A DNA stretch of 64,000 nt from Limimonas halophila (GTDB lineage: Bacteria; Pseudomonadota; Alphaproteobacteria; Kiloniellales; Rhodovibrionaceae), in assembly GCF_900100655.1 (NCBI RefSeq), contig NZ_FNCE01000002.1, forward strand, positions 62,001-126,000. The letters run 5' to 3'. Below the pieces are notes generated by a model, which was not told the DNA's origin, searched no databases, and saw only the letters and a list, made by a program, of their open reading frames with translations. The position numbers and the translations under genes were made by a program. Position 1 is the stretch's first letter. Each line of letters starts with the position of its first letter. Positions 1-8,572 of this stretch are shown here, one piece after another.

Positions 1-720
1 TGGCGGGCGGCCACCCACGCGGAGCGCACGGCCGATGAGTATGCCGTCTGGCTCACCGAGCTGATGGCGCTGAACGGCCTTGGGCCGCATGACATCGACG
101 GGACGGTGGTCGCGACGGTCGTGCCCGCTGTGAGCCGCGAGCTGCGGCGCCTGTGCCGCGTCTACTTCGGCGGCGAGCCGCTCGTCGTTGGCGATCCCGA
201 TGTGCGAACCGGCGTGCCCGTGCGCGTCGACCGGCCGGACCAACTCGGCGCGGACCGTCTGGCCAACGCGGTCGCCGGCCACGCGCGCTACGGCGGCCCG
301 CTGATCGTCGTCGACTTCGGCACTGCCACCACCTTCGACATGGTTGGCGCCGACGGCGGCTACGAGGGCGGCGTCATCGCGCCCGGCATCGACTGCTCGG
401 TGGACGCGCTCTACGCCGCCACCGCCCGCCTGCCGCACATTCAAGTCCGCCGCCCCGACCGGGTGATCGGCACCAACACGGTGTCGGCCATGGAGTCCGG
501 CGTCTTCTGGGGCTATATGGGCTTGATCGAAGGCATCCTGGCGCGCATGGAAGACGCCCACGGCGCCGCGCCCACGGTCGTCGCGACCGGGGGGCTGGCG
601 CCGCTCTTCGTCGATGAAACGCCGCGCATTCACCACGTGGACGCGATGCTGACGCTGGACGGCCTTTGCCAAATCCATGCGCGCAACCGCGCCACGCCAG
701 CCGCAGGCTCGAAAACGTGA
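1..720 (+). CDS. coaX: Type III pantothenate kinase, 5' end outside the window
   Basis: This enzyme phosphorylates pantothenate with ATP, the first step of coenzyme A synthesis in the cytoplasm. The reading frame is open from base 1, so the start codon and N-terminal phosphate-binding segment lie upstream; 239 residues are visible. The first residues (WRAATHAERTADEYAVWL) fit the family's early region. The nucleotide-binding motif DFGTATTFD lies near residue 106, followed by GGVIAPGI near 124, and ATGG near 196 marks the second half of the ASKHA fold. The stop is two bases before the RNase J start, so the two genes are probably co-transcribed. The coaX-rnj neighbourhood is common in Alphaproteobacteria. 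The first in-frame ATG in the window (64) is internal, not the true start. Confidence 0.93.
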   Translation, partial: WRAATHAERTADEYAVWLTELMALNGLGPHDIDGTVVATVVPAVSRELRRLCRVYFGGEPLVVGDPDVRTGVPVRVDRPDQLGADRLANAVAGHARYGGPLIVVDFGTATTFDMVGADGGYEGGVIAPGIDCSVDALYAATARLPHIQVRRPDRVIGTNTVSAMESGVFWGYMGLIEGILARMEDAHGAAPTVVATGGLAPLFVDETPRIHHVDAMLTLDGLCQIHARNRATPAAGSKT

Positions 721-722
721 TC

Positions 723-2390
723 ATGACGCTTCAACCCGGCCGCGACGATCTCTACTTCCTGCCCCTCGGCGGCACCGGTGAGGTGGGCCAGAACGCCTAT
801 CTCTACGGCCACGCCGGGTCCTGGCTGCTCGTCGACCTCGGCATCAGCTTCGCCGACGAGCGCCTGCCGGGCGTGGACATTCTGCTGCCCGATCCCGGCT
901 TTATCGCCGAGCGCCGCGACGAGCTGGCGGGCATCGTCATCACCCACGCCCACGAGGACCACCTGGGCGCGCTGCCCTACCTCTGGGAGCGGCTGCGCGC
1001 GCCCGTCTACGCCACGCCCTTCACCGCGGCGGTGCTGCGGCGCAAGTTCGCGGAGTTCGGAATCGCGGACGCGGTCGAACTGATCGAGATTCCGCAGGGC
1101 GGCCGCTTCCAGGTGGGGCCATACGACCTGGAGTTCGTCACGGTCACGCACTCCGTGCCCGAAGCGAACATGCTGGTGCTGCGCACGGACGCGGGCACGA
1201 CGGTCCACACGGGCGACTGGAAGCTGGACCCCGAGCCGCTGGTGGGCGCGCCCTTCGACCGCGACCGCCTGGCCGCGCTTGGCGACGAAAACGTGCGCGC
1301 CCTCGTCGGCGATTCCACGAACGCGCTGACGCCGGGGCACAGCGGCTCCGAGGCCGCGGTGCGCGAGAGCCTCGTGAACCTGATCGAGGGGCTGACGCAG
1401 CGCGTGGCCGTGACCTGCTTCGCCACCAACGCCGCCCGGCTGGAGTCCGTCGCCAAGGCGGCGGAAGCCAGCGGCCGGCGGCTGGCGCTCGTTGGGCGGG
1501 CGATGCACACGATCGTCCGCGCCGCCCAGGATGTGGGCTATCTTCAGGATCTGCCGCCGCTCTTGGACGAGCGCGAGATCGACTCCGTGCCGCGCGATCA
1601 GCTGCTGCTGCTCGTCACGGGCAGCCAGGGAGAGGCGCGGTCGGCGCTGTCGCGCATCGCGCACGACAACCACCCCTGGGCGGAGCTGGAGTCCGGGGAC
1701 GCGGTGATCTTTTCCTCGCGCATGATCCCCGGCAACGAGAAAGCCATCCACGGCGTGCAGAACCAGCTGATGCTGCGCGGCATCGACGTGCTGACGGAGG
1801 AGGATCACTTCGTCCACGTCTCCGGCCATCCCTGCCAGGACGAGTTGCGCCAGCTGTACGACTGGGTGCGGCCCCAGGTCGCGGTTCCGATGCACGGCGA
1901 GCTTCGCCATCTTCTGGCGCACGAGCGCATCGCGCGAGCCTGCGGCGTGGCGCAGCGGCGCGTGCCCGCGGACGGGCAGTGCATCCGCCTCGCGCCCGAC
2001 CCGTGCGAGGTGGTTGACCGGGTCCTGGTCGGCCGCATCGCGGTCGACGGCGAGCTGCTCAGCCCCATCGACCGCGGGCCCGTGCGCGAGCGCCGCAAGC
2101 TCGGCTTCCAGGGCGCGGCCGTGCTCACCCTCGCGGTGGACCCGGACGGCCACATCGAGGGCGATCCGCAGCTCTCCATCTACGGCCTCGTGCCGGACAC
2201 CGAGGAGGGTGCGGAAATGGCGGACGCGGTGCTGGACGCGGTGGAGCGCGCGGTGCAGCGCCTGCCGCGGCGGGAGCGGGTGAACGACGGCTCCCTGCGC
2301 GAAACGGCGCGGCTGGCCGTGCGGCGCACGCTCCAGCGCATCACGGGCCGCAAGCCCATGACGGACGTGCACCTCGTGCGCCTGGGGTGA
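723..2390 (+). CDS. rnj: Ribonuclease J family metallo-beta-lactamase RNase
   Basis: The predicted product (555 residues) is a zinc-dependent ribonuclease with endonuclease and 5'-to-3' exonuclease activity, acting in rRNA maturation and mRNA decay. The metallo-beta-lactamase signature H75-x-H77-x-D79-H80 is intact within THAHEDHLGALPYLW. A second histidine motif (VTVTHSVPE) and HTGDWKLD follow, then the beta-CASP region with GDSTNAL and VTGSQGE, the downstream SGHP motif, and a C-terminal dimerisation domain. The ATG at 723 is chosen because it starts just before the conserved N-terminal strand and directly follows the coaX stop. An upstream ATG at 666 would overlap coaX by 55 bases and add an unconserved leader. 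The length matches alphaproteobacterial RNase J. Confidence 0.95.
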   Translation: MTLQPGRDDLYFLPLGGTGEVGQNAYLYGHAGSWLLVDLGISFADERLPGVDILLPDPGFIAERRDELAGIVITHAHEDHLGALPYLWERLRAPVYATPFTAAVLRRKFAEFGIADAVELIEIPQGGRFQVGPYDLEFVTVTHSVPEANMLVLRTDAGTTVHTGDWKLDPEPLVGAPFDRDRLAALGDENVRALVGDSTNALTPGHSGSEAAVRESLVNLIEGLTQRVAVTCFATNAARLESVAKAAEASGRRLALVGRAMHTIVRAAQDVGYLQDLPPLLDEREIDSVPRDQLLLLVTGSQGEARSALSRIAHDNHPWAELESGDAVIFSSRMIPGNEKAIHGVQNQLMLRGIDVLTEEDHFVHVSGHPCQDELRQLYDWVRPQVAVPMHGELRHLLAHERIARACGVAQRRVPADGQCIRLAPDPCEVVDRVLVGRIAVDGELLSPIDRGPVRERRKLGFQGAAVLTLAVDPDGHIEGDPQLSIYGLVPDTEEGAEMADAVLDAVERAVQRLPRRERVNDGSLRETARLAVRRTLQRITGRKPMTDVHLVRLG

Positions 2391-2422
2391 GACGCGCTCG
2401 GGAGCAGGAAACGGAGGGCCGC

Positions 2423-2827
2423 ATGATCGGCCGCCTGAACCACGTTGCCATCGCCGTGCCGGACCTGGACGCGGCGACGGCGCAGTACCGCGATGCGCTC
2501 GGCGCCAGCGTGTCCGAGCCGCTGCCGCAGCCGGACCACGGCGTCACTGTGGTCTTCGTCGACCTCGCCAACACGCGGGTGGAGCTGCTGGAGCCGCGGG
2601 GCGAGGAGTCGCCGATTGCGGGGTTCCTGCAGAAGAATCCGAACGGGGGCATCCACCACGTCTGCTACGAAGTGGCGGACATCCGCGCGGCGGCGGATCA
2701 GCTCCGCGAGCAGGGTGCGCGCGTGCTCGGCGACGGCGAGCCGAAGACCGGCGCGCACGGCAAGCCCGTGCTTTTCCTGCATCCCAAGGACTTCCAGGGC
2801 ACGCTGATCGAACTGGAAGAGGCGTGA
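2423..2827 (+). CDS. mce: Methylmalonyl-CoA epimerase
   Basis: This small glyoxalase-fold enzyme interconverts the (R) and (S) forms of methylmalonyl-CoA, linking propionyl-CoA breakdown to succinyl-CoA. The 134-residue protein has two beta-alpha-beta-beta-beta modules. The expected metal ligands are visible: H7 in LNHVAIAVPDL, a histidine of the HH pair at 78-79 in IHHVCYEV, and E130 in GTLIELEE. The start at 2423 is preceded by a purine-rich GGAGGG and places LNHVAIAVPDL at the N-terminus, as in the family; an earlier in-frame ATG adds only an odd leader. It lies 32 bases after rnj and just before the DUF1467 gene, a common alphaproteobacterial order. Confidence 0.93.
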   Translation: MIGRLNHVAIAVPDLDAATAQYRDALGASVSEPLPQPDHGVTVVFVDLANTRVELLEPRGEESPIAGFLQKNPNGGIHHVCYEVADIRAAADQLREQGARVLGDGEPKTGAHGKPVLFLHPKDFQGTLIELEEA

Positions 2828-2831
2828 GGTG

Positions 2832-3101
2832 ATGAGCTGGCTGACGGGCGTGCTGCTTTACGTGCTGCTGTGGTGGTTGGTGCTCTTCCTGGTATTGCCG
2901 TGGGGCAACAAGCCGCCCACGAAGCCGGAGGAGGGCCACGCCGAAAGCGCGCCCGCGCGCCCGCGCCTGGGGCTCAAGGCCCTGGTGACAACCGCCCTCG
3001 CGGCCGTGCTGTGGCTGGGCGCCTACGGCGTCATCCAGTCCGACATGCTGATCGTCAGCGACATGACGCCGGAAGAGGCGTGGTCGCAATACGACGAGTG
3101 A
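2832..3101 (+). CDS. DUF1467 family small membrane protein
   Basis: This is a predicted inner-membrane protein of 89 residues with two hydrophobic helices, roughly residues 4-24 and 48-66, joined by a proline- and charge-rich loop. The N-terminal helix carries WWLVLFLVLPWGNKPP, the pattern of the DUF1467 family, whose function is unknown. The C-terminus ends in an acidic stretch (MTPEEAWSQYDE). A GTG three bases upstream (2829) is an alternative start; ATG 2832 is preferred because the family usually begins MSW. It follows mce by four bases and is probably co-transcribed with it. In many Alphaproteobacteria the next gene is proS; here two extra genes intervene. Its stop lies only four bases from that of the convergent permease. 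Confidence 0.82.
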   Translation: MSWLTGVLLYVLLWWLVLFLVLPWGNKPPTKPEEGHAESAPARPRLGLKALVTTALAAVLWLGAYGVIQSDMLIVSDMTPEEAWSQYDE

Positions 3102-3105
3102 CCCG

Positions 3106-4404
3106 TCATCCAAGTTCCAGGAAGGCGAAGCGCGCGGCGAAGAGCACCGCGATCAGCAGCACGGCCGGGGAGAGGTCGCGGAACCGCCCGGCCAGCAACT
3201 TCGCCGCCGCGTAGGTGACGAAGCCCAGCCCGATGCCGTCGGCAATCGAATAGGTCAGCGGCATCCCCAGCGCCGTCACCACGGCCGGGCCGTATTCCGT
3301 CGGCTCCTCCCATTCCATCTCGCCCAGGCCGCGGGCCATCAGGCAGGCCACGAACACCAGCGCCGGGGCCGTCGCGTAGCTCGGCACCGACTTTGCCAGC
3401 GGCGCCAGGAAGAGCGTCAGCAGGAAGAGCCCGCCGATGACCACGGCCGTCAGGCCCGTGCGCCCGCCGGCTTTGATCCCCGTCGCGCTCTCGATGTAGC
3501 TGGTCACCGTCGAGGTGCCGAGCGCCGCGCCCGCGACCGTGGCCGTGGAGTCCGCGATCAGCGCGCGCTTGAGGCGGGGCAGGGTGCCGTCGGGCGCCAG
3601 CAGCCCCGCGCGGTGCGACAGCCCGACGAGCGTGCCCGCGCTGTCGAAGAGGTCGACGAAGAGAAACGCGAAGATGATCGTGATCAGGCCGGCCTGAAAC
3701 GCGCCCGCGATGTCCAGCTGGCCCAGCGTGGGCATGGGGTCCGGCGGCACGGCGGCGATGCCCTGAAAGGCCGAGAGGCCGAGCGTCAGGCCCACGGCGC
3801 TGATCCCCAGCATGCCGATGAGCACCGCGCCCGGCACGCCGCGCGCGTCCAGCGCGACCATGAGCGCGAAGCCCGCGCCCGCCAGGATCGTCGTCGCGGC
3901 CGTCAGGTCGCCGAGCGCGACCAGCGTGGCCTCGTCGTTGACCACCACGCCCGCGTTCTGGAGCCCGATCAGCCCCAGGAACAGCCCGATTCCGGCCGAG
4001 ATCGCGACCTTCAGGTTGCGCGGGATGGCGTTGATGATCCATTCGCGCACGGGAAGGATCGACAGCACCAGGAAGATCACGCCGGAAACGAAGACCGCGC
4101 CCAGCGCCGTTTGCCAGGAAAAGCCCAGCCCGCCGACGACCGAATAGGCGAAGTAGGCGTTCAGGCCCATGCCCGGCGCCAGCCCGAAGGGATAGTTGGC
4201 GTACAGCCCCATGATCAACGCGCCGATCGCCGCCGCGACGCAGGTGGCGACGAAGACGGCGCCGAAGTCCATGCCCGCATCCGCCAGGATCGCCGGGTTC
4301 ACCACGACGATGTAGGCCATCGTCAGGAAGGTGGTGGCCCCGCCGAGGAGTTCGCGCCGCACGGTCGTGCCGTTGGCGGAAAGGCCGAAGAAGCGGTCGA
4401 GCAT
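3106..4404 (-). CDS. NCS2 family purine permease (AzgA/PbuG-like)
   Basis: This is a predicted inner-membrane nucleobase:cation symporter of 432 residues. The N-terminus ELLGGATTFLTMAYIVVVNP (from residue 18) and the motif GLAPGMGLNAYFAYSVV (from residue 74) are hallmarks of the AzgA/PbuG branch, which takes up adenine, guanine or hypoxanthine. Long hydrophobic segments throughout are consistent with 12 to 14 membrane helices, and FLFVDLFDSAGTLVGLSHRAG and ADSTATVAGAALGTSTVTSYIES carry further family-conserved residues. Substrate specificity cannot be read from the sequence. The gene opposes its neighbours and sits inside an otherwise plus-strand block, so it looks like an insertion between the DUF1467 gene and proS. 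Base composition does not obviously differ from its surroundings. Confidence 0.9.
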   Translation of the reverse strand: MLDRFFGLSANGTTVRRELLGGATTFLTMAYIVVVNPAILADAGMDFGAVFVATCVAAAIGALIMGLYANYPFGLAPGMGLNAYFAYSVVGGLGFSWQTALGAVFVSGVIFLVLSILPVREWIINAIPRNLKVAISAGIGLFLGLIGLQNAGVVVNDEATLVALGDLTAATTILAGAGFALMVALDARGVPGAVLIGMLGISAVGLTLGLSAFQGIAAVPPDPMPTLGQLDIAGAFQAGLITIIFAFLFVDLFDSAGTLVGLSHRAGLLAPDGTLPRLKRALIADSTATVAGAALGTSTVTSYIESATGIKAGGRTGLTAVVIGGLFLLTLFLAPLAKSVPSYATAPALVFVACLMARGLGEMEWEEPTEYGPAVVTALGMPLTYSIADGIGLGFVTYAAAKLLAGRFRDLSPAVLLIAVLFAARFAFLELG

Positions 4405-4481
4405 GGCGGCTTCCCACGTTTGAACTGGGGTTCACGTTTGGCCTGGTCCGCGCGGGCGGAAAGGCGGTAGCCTTGGCGGCG

Positions 4482-4949
4482 ATGCGGTACGAAGCGGCAC
4501 TCCTGGCAGTCGGGCTCGTAGTCGCGCCGGCGCTCACGGACGCGGGCGAGCGCACGGTAACCGTGACGAAGGAAACCTGCGCGCAGCTTGTCAAGCACGA
4601 CCCGGCGGCGGACGTCGCCTACGAGGGCGGGGTGGACGTCCACGGCAATGAGGTGACGCCCGCCGAGCTGGGCGGGGGCCACGACCTGAAGCTGCCGAAG
4701 ACGATCACGATCCCGATCGAGGTCGAGCTGTTCGAAACGGGCACGCCCTCCGGCGAGGGCGAGGGGTCGGCCGACGGCCCCGCCGTGCCCGTGGAAGGCG
4801 CCGGCTTCACCGCCGATGCCGAGGTCGGCACGGTCGCCGTGGACCTCGAAACCGGCCGCGCGAGCTTCAACGGCCGCCCCATCACCAGCCGCGCGCAGCA
4901 CGAGTTGGCCGAACGCTGCCAGGAGCGCTTCGGCACCGGCACGCCCTGA
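4482..4949 (+). CDS. Small secreted protein of unknown function
   Basis: No function was recognised. The 155-residue product begins with a likely signal peptide (MRYEAALLAVGLVVAPALTD), suggesting export to the periplasm. The mature part has two cysteines, one near residue 30 (KETCAQLVKHDPAADVAYE) and one near 146 (ERCQERF), which could form a disulfide. Its pattern of an amphipathic start, an acidic Gly/Ser-rich linker near residues 88-105 and a C-terminal helix is seen in uncharacterised alphaproteobacterial proteins. ATG 4482 is chosen because it begins at the hydrophobic leader; a TTG nine bases upstream is also in frame. The gene diverges from the NCS2 permease, sharing a 77-base intergenic region, and is followed 124 bases later by proS. 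Confidence 0.7.
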   Translation: MRYEAALLAVGLVVAPALTDAGERTVTVTKETCAQLVKHDPAADVAYEGGVDVHGNEVTPAELGGGHDLKLPKTITIPIEVELFETGTPSGEGEGSADGPAVPVEGAGFTADAEVGTVAVDLETGRASFNGRPITSRAQHELAERCQERFGTGTP

Positions 4950-5014
4950 CGCCGGCAGGCGCCGCCGCGGCATGGACAGCCCATACCCGCTTCCATAGAG
5001 TGCCCGCGCTCCCG

Positions 5015-5034
5015 CGCGCGGTGTAAGCCGCGCG
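5015..5034 (+). other. GC-rich hairpin before proS
   Basis: A perfect 7-bp inverted repeat (CGCGCGG / CCGCGCG) with a six-base loop TGTAAG lies 40 bases before the proS start. There is no T-tract, so it is not a convincing terminator. It may be structure in the proS leader RNA, or chance in GC-rich DNA. Confidence 0.3.
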
Positions 5035-5073
5035 TCGCACCCTCATGTTCCCGCTCGACGCCGAAGGTGTGCC

Positions 5074-6396
5074 ATGCGCCTGTCGCAGTATTTCCTGCCC
5101 ACGCTGAAGGAAACCCCCGCCGAGGCGCAGGTGGTTTCGCACCGCCTGATGCTGCGCGCCGGCATGATCCGCCAGGCGAGCGCCGGCATCTACAATTGGC
5201 TGCCCCTGGGCTATGCGGTGCTCAAGAACATCGAGCGGATCGTGCGCGAGGAGCAGGACCGCGTGGGCTCGCAGGAAGTGCTGATGCCCACGATCCAGTC
5301 CGCCGATCTGTGGCGTCAGTCGGGCCGGTACGAGGACTACGGCAAGGAGATGCTGCGCATCCGCGACCGGCACGACCGCGAGATGCTCTACGGCCCCACG
5401 CACGAGGAGCAGATCACCGAGATCTTCAAGCACGGCGCGAAGAGCTACCGCGACGTGCCGCAGAACCTCTACCAGATCCAGTGGAAGTTCCGCGACGAGA
5501 TCCGCCCGCGCTTCGGCGTCATGCGCGGGCGCGAGTTCCTGATGAAGGACGGCTACTCCTTCGACATCGACTACGAAAGCGCCATGCGCGCCTATCGCCT
5601 GATGTTCGTGACCTATCTGCGCACCTTCGCGCGGATGGGACTTCAGGCGATCCCGGTCGAGGCCGAGACGGGGCCGATCGGCGGCAGCACCAGCCACGAG
5701 TTCTGCGTCCTCGCCGACACGGGCGAGACGGAGATCTACTGCCCGGACGATTTGCTGAAGTTCGACGTGCTCGGCAGCGTGCAGAACAGCGTCGAGGACT
5801 ACGGCCAGATCTTCGACTACGTGACCTCGCAGTACTGCCGCACCGACGACCGGCACGAGCCCGAGGAATTCGACCGCATGGTGCCGGCTGAGAAACAGGT
5901 GCAGCGCCGCGGCATCGAGGTCGGCCACATCTTCTACTTCGGCACGAAGTACTCCGAGCCGCTGGACGCCACGATCTCCACGCGCGACGGCGAGACGGTG
6001 CCCGTGCACATGGGCTCCTACGGCATCGGCGTTTCGCGCGTCGTGGGCGCGATCATCGAGGCCTTCCACGACGACAGCGGCATCGTCTGGCCGGAGCCCG
6101 TGGCGCCCTTCACGGTCGGGCTGATCAACGTGAAGCCGTCGGACGAGAGTTGTACCCAGGCCGCCGAGGACTTGGAGCGCCGCCTGCAGGAGGCGGGCGT
6201 TTCCGTGCTGCACGACGACACGCCCGAGAGCGCCGGCGCCAAATTCGCGCAGATGGATCTGATCGGCCTGCCGTGGCAGGTGATCGTCGGGCCCAAGGGC
6301 GTAAAGAGCGGCCACGTGGAGTTGAAGCACCGCGCCACCGGCGAGCGCCAGGACGTCTCGCCCGACAGCGTGGTCGGCAAGCTCGCCGTTGCGTAA
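5074..6396 (+). CDS. proS: Prolyl-tRNA synthetase, short alphaproteobacterial form
   Basis: This class II aminoacyl-tRNA synthetase charges tRNA-Pro with proline. The 440-residue length matches the short form that lacks the inserted editing domain of the roughly 570-residue E. coli enzyme. Class II motif 2 appears as [23 protein letters not shown], preceded by the TXE-like [10 protein letters not shown]; motif 3 is within [17 protein letters not shown]. The C-terminal anticodon-binding domain runs from about residue 345 ([13 protein letters not shown]). The ATG start is immediately followed by [22 protein letters not shown], the usual N-terminus. The gene precedes the lipoprotein exporter genes, as in many relatives, but a palindromic repeat separates them. 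Confidence 0.96.
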   Translation: MRLSQYFLPTLKETPAEAQVVSHRLMLRAGMIRQASAGIYNWLPLGYAVLKNIERIVREEQDRVGSQEVLMPTIQSADLWRQSGRYEDYGKEMLRIRDRHDREMLYGPTHEEQITEIFKHGAKSYRDVPQNLYQIQWKFRDEIRPRFGVMRGREFLMKDGYSFDIDYESAMRAYRLMFVTYLRTFARMGLQAIPVEAETGPIGGSTSHEFCVLADTGETEIYCPDDLLKFDVLGSVQNSVEDYGQIFDYVTSQYCRTDDRHEPEEFDRMVPAEKQVQRRGIEVGHIFYFGTKYSEPLDATISTRDGETVPVHMGSYGIGVSRVVGAIIEAFHDDSGIVWPEPVAPFTVGLINVKPSDESCTQAAEDLERRLQEAGVSVLHDDTPESAGAKFAQMDLIGLPWQVIVGPKGVKSGHVELKHRATGERQDVSPDSVVGKLAVA

Positions 6397-6413
6397 GGCG
6401 ATGAAGAAGGTCG

Positions 6414-6506
6414 CCCCAACCCCCTCTATGGTCTCCCCCTTCCCCACGGAAGGGGAAGGGGGAGACGGGCTGCGCGCATCAGCGCGCAGACCAGAGGGGG
6501 ATGGGG
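6414..6506. repeat. Palindromic repeat element with two inner hairpins
   Basis: This is a compact structured element between proS and the Lol permease. An outer imperfect inverted repeat (CCCCAACCCCCTCTATGGTC at 6414 against AGACCAGAGGGGGATGGGG ending at 6506) encloses two perfect hairpins. The first has a 15-bp stem, GTCTCCCCCTTCCCC at 6431-6445 and its complement at 6452-6466, with a six-base loop. The second has an 8-bp stem, CTGCGCGC at 6470-6477 and its complement at 6482-6489, with loop ATCA. The whole could fold as a three-way junction. It resembles a dispersed REP- or MITE-like intergenic repeat more than a simple terminator, because no T-run follows directly, though it may attenuate read-through from proS. 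No second copy was noticed in the window. Confidence 0.75.
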
Positions 6507-6551
6507 CTTTTCCGGCCCACCAATATCTCGTCGACGCGTTGGCGTAACCCC

Positions 6552-7796
6552 ATGATCTTCGGCGCCTTCGAGCGCACGGTGGCGTTCCGCTACCTGCGCG
6601 CCCGCCGCCAGGAAGGCTTCGTCTCCGTGATCGCGGGCTTTTCGCTCGTGGGCATCGCGCTGGGCGTGGCGACGCTCATCATCGTCATGGCGGTGATGAA
6701 CGGCTTCCGCGCCGACCTGCTCGACCGCATCCTGGGCGTGCAGGGCCACGTCACCGTCTACCCGGCCGGCGACACCATTTCGGACTACCGCACGCTCGCG
6801 GAGCGGCTGCGCGGGCTGGACGGCGTGACGCGCGTGCACCCCCAGGTCCACGGCGACATCATGGCGACCCACGACGGTCAGGCCACGGGCGCCGTGGTGC
6901 GCGGCATGACGCGGGACAACCTCGAAGAGCGCCCGCTGATCGCCGGCAACGTCGTGCGCGGCAACCTCGACGCGTTCGAGGGACGCGGCGCGCTGGTCGG
7001 CAGCGATCTCGCGCGCAGCCTCCGGCTGGGCGAGGGGGGTCAGATCACGCTCGTCAGCCCGCGCGGCGAAACCACGGTGATGGGCACAGTGCCGCGCGTG
7101 AAGAGCTTCCGCGTCGGCGGGCTCTTCGACGTGGGCATGTACGAATACGACAGCCGCTTCATCTACATGCCGCTGGACGCAGCGCAAAAGTTCTTCAAGA
7201 CGGGCGAGGGCGTGAACGCCATCGAGGTGTTCGTCCGCAATCCCGATGAGGTCGCGGCGGCGCGGCGGGACATCGTGCGCACGCTCGGCGCCGGCTATCA
7301 CGTCGTCGATTGGAAGCGGGCGAACGCCAGCTTCTTCAACGCGATCGAGGTCGAGCGCAACGTGATGTTCCTCATCCTCACGCTCATCATCCTCGTCGCC
7401 GCGTTCAACATCATCTCCGGCCAGATCATGCTGGTGAAGGACAAGGGCGCGGACATCGCCATCCTGCGCACGATGGGCGCCACGCGCGGGATGGTCATGC
7501 GCATCTTCATGCTATCGGGCGCGAGCATCGGGGTGATCGGCACCGCCGTCGGCTTCGGCCTCGGCCTGGCGTTCGCCAAGAACATCGAAACCATCCGGCA
7601 GTGGCTGGAGGGGCTGACCGGCGCCAAGCTGTTCGCGGAGGAGATCTACTTCCTCTCCAACCTGCCGGCGAAGGTGGACAGCGGCGAGACGGCGGCCGTC
7701 GTCGTCATGGCGCTGGCGCTCTCGCTGCTGGCGACGGTCTATCCCGCCTGGCGCGCCGCGCGGCTCGATCCGGTCGAGGCCCTGCGCTATGAGTGA
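6552..7796 (+). CDS. lolC: Lipoprotein-releasing ABC transporter permease (LolC/LolE family)
   Basis: This is the inner-membrane permease of the LolCDE system, which detaches mature lipoproteins from the inner membrane and passes them to LolA. The 414-residue protein has one N-terminal helix (residues about 22-48, FSLVGIALGVATLIIVMAVMN), a large periplasmic MacB-like domain, and three C-terminal helices from about residue 270 with the FtsX-type segment DIAILRTMGATRGMVMRIF. Only one permease gene is present beside lolD, so the complex may be a homodimer of a LolC/E hybrid, as described for bacteria with a LolF-type protein. ATG 6552 is used because an earlier in-frame ATG (6501) lies inside the palindromic repeat. 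It overlaps lolD by eight bases. Confidence 0.92.
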   Translation: MIFGAFERTVAFRYLRARRQEGFVSVIAGFSLVGIALGVATLIIVMAVMNGFRADLLDRILGVQGHVTVYPAGDTISDYRTLAERLRGLDGVTRVHPQVHGDIMATHDGQATGAVVRGMTRDNLEERPLIAGNVVRGNLDAFEGRGALVGSDLARSLRLGEGGQITLVSPRGETTVMGTVPRVKSFRVGGLFDVGMYEYDSRFIYMPLDAAQKFFKTGEGVNAIEVFVRNPDEVAAARRDIVRTLGAGYHVVDWKRANASFFNAIEVERNVMFLILTLIILVAAFNIISGQIMLVKDKGADIAILRTMGATRGMVMRIFMLSGASIGVIGTAVGFGLGLAFAKNIETIRQWLEGLTGAKLFAEEIYFLSNLPAKVDSGETAAVVVMALALSLLATVYPAWRAARLDPVEALRYE

Positions 7797-8469
7797 GCCC
7801 GCGCTGCACATCGATGGGGTGCACAAGGAGTTCCGGCAAGGCGAGAACCGCCTGACGGTGCTGGATGACGCCGCGCTCACGGTCCAGCCGGGGGAGTTCG
7901 TCGCCCTCGTGGGGCCGTCCGGCTCGGGCAAATCCACGCTGATGCACATCGCCGGGCTGCTGGAACGCCCCGACACCGGGCGCATCCGCATCGCCGGCGC
8001 GGACGGTTCGCAGCTCAACGACGGCGCGCGCACCCGCCTGCGCCGCACCGCGCTCGGCTTCGTCTACCAGCATCACCACCTGCTGCCCGAGTTTTCGGCG
8101 GCCGAGAACCTGATCCTGCCGCAGATGATCGCGGGCAGCGGCCGGCGCGAGGCGCGGTCGCGGGCACTCGAGTTGCTGGAGCAGGTCGGACTGAGCGAGC
8201 GCGCCGATCACCGCCCGGCGCGCCTCTCGGGCGGCGAGGCGCAGCGGGTCGCCATCGCGCGCGCCCTTGTCAACCGGCCGGACCTGCTGCTGGCCGACGA
8301 GCCCACGGGGAACCTCGATCCCCACACCTCCGACCGCGTGTTCGATCTGCTCCAAGGGCTTGCGCGCGATGCGGGCCTGGCGGCCCTGGTGGCGACGCAC
8401 AACTTCGACCTCGCCGCGCGCATGGACCGCACGCTGCGCATCGTCGACGGGCACGTCTCGCCGGCCTAG
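7789..8469 (+). CDS. lolD: Lipoprotein-releasing system ATP-binding protein LolD
   Basis: This is the ATPase of the lipoprotein exporter, powering release of outer-membrane-destined lipoproteins. The 226-residue protein has a complete ABC cassette: Walker A GPSGSGKST near residue 43, Q-loop around GFVYQHHHLLPEFSA, signature LSGGEAQRVAIARAL near 146, Walker B LLLADEPTGNLD near 166, and switch histidine in VATHNFDLA. The QHHHLLPEF pattern is typical of LolD within the MacB/LolD group. Its start overlaps the permease stop region by eight bases, indicating translational coupling. A promoter-like sequence and a separate secreted-protein gene follow. Confidence 0.95.
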   Translation: MSEPALHIDGVHKEFRQGENRLTVLDDAALTVQPGEFVALVGPSGSGKSTLMHIAGLLERPDTGRIRIAGADGSQLNDGARTRLRRTALGFVYQHHHLLPEFSAAENLILPQMIAGSGRREARSRALELLEQVGLSERADHRPARLSGGEAQRVAIARALVNRPDLLLADEPTGNLDPHTSDRVFDLLQGLARDAGLAALVATHNFDLAARMDRTLRIVDGHVSPA

Positions 8470-8510
8470 CCGGCGTGCTGCACGCATCGCGTCAGTCGCC
8501 TCGGGTTTCC

Positions 8511-8538
8511 TTGAAATTCGTGATGGGTCGCGTACGAC
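8511..8538 (+). promoter_or_regulatory. Candidate promoter for the secreted protein at 8573
   Basis: TTGAAA (8511-8516) and TACGAC (8533-8538) are separated by 16 bases and lie just before the AGGAGG ribosome-binding site at 8562. The -10 is imperfect, so this is a sequence match only. Confidence 0.35.
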
Positions 8539-8572
8539 TCGGGCCGGGATCGGACCTAAGCAGGAGGCCGCG

